Assembly: GCA_003838065.1 (NCBI GenBank)
Contig: QZAC01000230.1
Span: 1-6,609, forward strand
DNA: 6,609 nucleotides
Reading direction: 5' to 3'
Source: Methanocalculus sp. MSAO_Arc2
GTDB lineage: Archaea > Halobacteriota > Methanomicrobia > Methanomicrobiales > Methanocorpusculaceae
The notes under the pieces are model-generated. The model was not told the DNA's origin. It made no database searches and saw only the letters and a list, made by a program, of their open reading frames with translations. Of the stretch, positions 4,607-6,609 are shown one piece after another (the first letter of the stretch is position 1; each line of letters starts with the position of its first letter). Made by a program: the position numbers and the translations under genes.

Positions 4607-6608
4607 GATGTTCACACCCCTGAAACCCGGCCGTGCCATCCTCACTAAACTCATCCGGTCGAATATCGGGCGAAAAACCCCAAGCGCGGAGCGCCCCGCG
4701 CTCAATGCGATGTACTCGCGATCTCTCTTTCAACTTCCCTTCCTCGATAAGATAACTGGCTAGGTTCGGATCTGATTCGGACTTCCCCATACTCCGCATA
4801 ATTTTTGTAACAATATCGCTCCTAACCCAGAGAACCGCCCCATCTGTGTTTGGTCCCGACTCCAACCAGATCCCATGTGTGACCAGGTTTATTTTTTCCT
4901 TTGAGATCGGCAACACTGAAACCATTTTTACAATCTCATCAAAAACTGGCTCATATATGCTCGGTATCCCGGCCGCCTCTCGTTCTGTGGCCTCTGAAAT
5001 CCAATAGTCAATAATCTCCTCAAAGTCTCTCCCCCTCGCGCCCAACTGCTCATTAAACAGCGCCATCCACTGCTCGTTTATCCGCAACGGTTGGCACTTT
5101 GCGAGATCAGACGCTGAAAAATACAGGGTCTTCTTCCCCTTCATCTCGATGGCATATACTGGGGGTTTGTATAATTCGCGCCAGACCCTCTCCGTTCGGT
5201 CAATGGCTCTCAGGACAACCTCTGAGGTTAGTTTTTCGGCATCGGGAGAGTTTATCAGCCCATCAAAAACGCGGTTCAGTTCCTCTAAAATTACTGTGGT
5301 TTTATATAAAGGAAAACACCGTCCGATCTCTGTTTTCAGACGTCCGATCAGGCGCGGGTCATTAAATGGACTCACTCCTCGGACAACCCGAATAATGGTT
5401 CTCTCTCCCTGGCTTATTTCAGAAACCCACTGTCGCCGCTCAGAAAATATCGAGAGCTTCAACATCTCCGCCACGAGCCCGCCTTGGAGGAGCACTGGGG
5501 GCATCCGGCTAATTGGAGCATCTTTCTTTTTTAAATACGGGTGTTCTTCTCCCTCCCCGCCCCCCCTCAAAGAAAGATGGTATCTGGCTTCAGCCTCAAA
5601 AGTCCGCAGGCCATCGGGGGTATCAAGGCGGCCCGCCTCCGCATGCAGTTCATAGAGGGATTTTAATTCAGGATCGCCCTGAATTAGTTTGAGAACTTCC
5701 GGGATCGCGATCTCCGGTTGTATCGGTTTAACTATCAATCCTCTCTCTGAAAAGGCCTCAGAAAAGGCGGTTTCGTTCTTTCCCAGATAAAAAATAGCAC
5801 TTGGAAAAGGTGCGCTGTCGTTTTGGTCCGGGTCGGTTTTGCTCTTGAACTTAAGGCGGCCTGATACCTCACATCGGAGATATTTGTTGATTAAGTTAAA
5901 CCATTTAGTATCTGTCCGGGCTGGTACAAGGGCGATCGCCTCCTGGACGTTCCCGGCCTCGTATTCCTCTTTGAGCTTGGATATCCATTTCTGTATCTCA
6001 TTTCCGTACGGGGGGTTCATATATACCCGGCCTTTCCATTCCTGGTTAAGGCCGTTCTCCTCCAGTGTGTAGTGGTTCCTTGCCGGTACGTTTGCATCTC
6101 CCCCCCGGCCGTTGCTGCACGGGTCGAGGTCGATCGTCCCGAATACCCGGATCACTCTGCTTATGATATCGTCCGGCGTGTACCATTCGGGGCTATCGCT
6201 CGTAAATAATGCCCCGTTTTTCATCTTTTCTAGGGCTGGGGTTATTTCCTCTCCCCGTTGCATCACAGATACAAGATCCTCCTTTAGTGTGTATCGTACT
6301 TTGAGGTCTTCGCAGAGTTCGATCGCACAGTTCCCAAATTGTACCCAATTGATCCCGGCTTCGTGTGTCTTGTTGTGGTTTAATTTCCCGATCTTAAATT
6401 CGTGGGTAAATGGTGCTGATACCCGGATCAGTTCTAAAGACTGTATAGGATCGATCACCGGCTCTATGGATACCCATGTATCGATCCCCATACCGTACGC
6501 CTTCTTTAAGGCCTCGATCCGTTCGTGTGTGGGTGCTGCATGTGGTTCCCACTTTTCCCGATCCCCCTCCTCGCTGAAGGTGAGAGTTACCCCATACCGT
6601 ACCTGATC
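4599..6608 (-). CDS. Radical SAM (SPL-like) - Dam N6-adenine methylase fusion with unknown C-terminal region (5' end outside window)
   Basis: The frame stays open to the right edge (39 codons upstream of the ATG at 6491), so that ATG is internal; 669 residues are visible. Residues 1-112 match the C-terminal half of spore-photolyase-like radical SAM proteins (GVTLTFSEE, APTHERIEALKKA, TWVSIEPVIDP at 44-54, KIGKLNHN at 72-79, INWVQFG); the cluster-binding CxxxCxxC would lie outside. Residues 135-290 are a phage-type Dam methylase: EWYTPDD, DLDPCSN (160-166), catalytic NPPYG (198-202), VPARTDTKWF (228-237), GRLKF (250-254). Methylation of adenine N6 follows from family and motif; the target is not shown. 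Residues 290-669 match nothing I recognise; 579-647 (VLWVRSDIV ... LRAWGFSPD) look like a winged helix of the kind ending archaeal replication helicases and primases. No stop separates the parts. It is first of the visible minus-strand genes and adjoins the 9-mer array. Confidence 0.85.
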   Translation of the reverse strand, partial: DQVRYGVTLTFSEEGDREKWEPHAAPTHERIEALKKAYGMGIDTWVSIEPVIDPIQSLELIRVSAPFTHEFKIGKLNHNKTHEAGINWVQFGNCAIELCEDLKVRYTLKEDLVSVMQRGEEITPALEKMKNGALFTSDSPEWYTPDDIISRVIRVFGTIDLDPCSNGRGGDANVPARNHYTLEENGLNQEWKGRVYMNPPYGNEIQKWISKLKEEYEAGNVQEAIALVPARTDTKWFNLINKYLRCEVSGRLKFKSKTDPDQNDSAPFPSAIFYLGKNETAFSEAFSERGLIVKPIQPEIAIPEVLKLIQGDPELKSLYELHAEAGRLDTPDGLRTFEAEARYHLSLRGGGEGEEHPYLKKKDAPISRMPPVLLQGGLVAEMLKLSIFSERRQWVSEISQGERTIIRVVRGVSPFNDPRLIGRLKTEIGRCFPLYKTTVILEELNRVFDGLINSPDAEKLTSEVVLRAIDRTERVWRELYKPPVYAIEMKGKKTLYFSASDLAKCQPLRINEQWMALFNEQLGARGRDFEEIIDYWISEATEREAAGIPSIYEPVFDEIVKMVSVLPISKEKINLVTHGIWLESGPNTDGAVLWVRSDIVTKIMRSMGKSESDPNLASYLIEEGKLKERSRVHRIERGALRAWGFSPDIRPDEFSEDGTAGFQGCEHHG

Positions 6609-6609
6609 C

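Noticed and set aside
5149..5655. 168-codon plus-strand frame opposite the methylase fusion
   Set aside because: A Ser/Arg-rich shadow opposite a well-supported gene, with no ribosome binding site or family.
6489..6491. ATG at 6491 as the start of the methylase fusion gene
   Set aside because: Thirty-nine further codons upstream match radical SAM sequence (GVTLTFSEE, APTHERIEALKKA), so the gene starts outside the window.

Overview
The window looks like part of a methanogen-type archaeal genome (closest in feel to Methanomicrobiales), and most of it like a virus, plasmid or integrated element. The archaeal call rests on AT-rich gaps with TATA-like boxes, T-run terminators without strong hairpins, GGTG/GGAG-type ribosome binding sites, and a protein with a DUF2080-like N-terminus, a family known mainly as transposon-encoded in methanogens. 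The mobile-element call rests on a DnaG/TOPRIM-type primase of the phage/plasmid kind, a compact UvrD-like helicase and a phage-type Dam methylase encoded together. Lineage is inference from style; no marker gene is present.

Left part, plus strand (1-1168): the tail of a protein with two tandem zinc ribbons, entering from the left edge (stop at 322); a 434-base AT-rich gap with several perfect inverted repeats and TATA-like boxes; then a 131-residue protein with a DUF2080-like N-terminus and a C-terminal zinc ribbon (757-1152), ending in a T-rich terminator. A 190-base gap separates it from the convergent minus-strand genes.

Right part, minus strand (6608 down to 1343): a tightly packed set read from the right edge. 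First is a large protein, cut by the window edge, joining the C-terminal part of an SPL-like radical SAM domain, a complete phage-type Dam N6-adenine methylase, and about 380 residues of unknown function ending in a likely winged helix. Next is a stretch with eight copies of the 9-mer GTTACGGGT (one imperfect) in both orientations, which can also be read as a 105-residue basic protein. Then come a UvrD-like superfamily 1 helicase and, through an ATGA overlap, a DnaG-like primase whose CHC2-like domain sits at the C-terminus and lacks zinc cysteines.

Together the minus-strand genes look like a replication and DNA-modification module: a helicase and primase made as a coupled pair, a methylase that would mark the element's DNA, and a repeat array just upstream of the helicase that could be an iteron-type origin, an operator, or a coding repeat. 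No integrase, capsid or Rep initiator gene is visible, so the type of element cannot be decided from this window.
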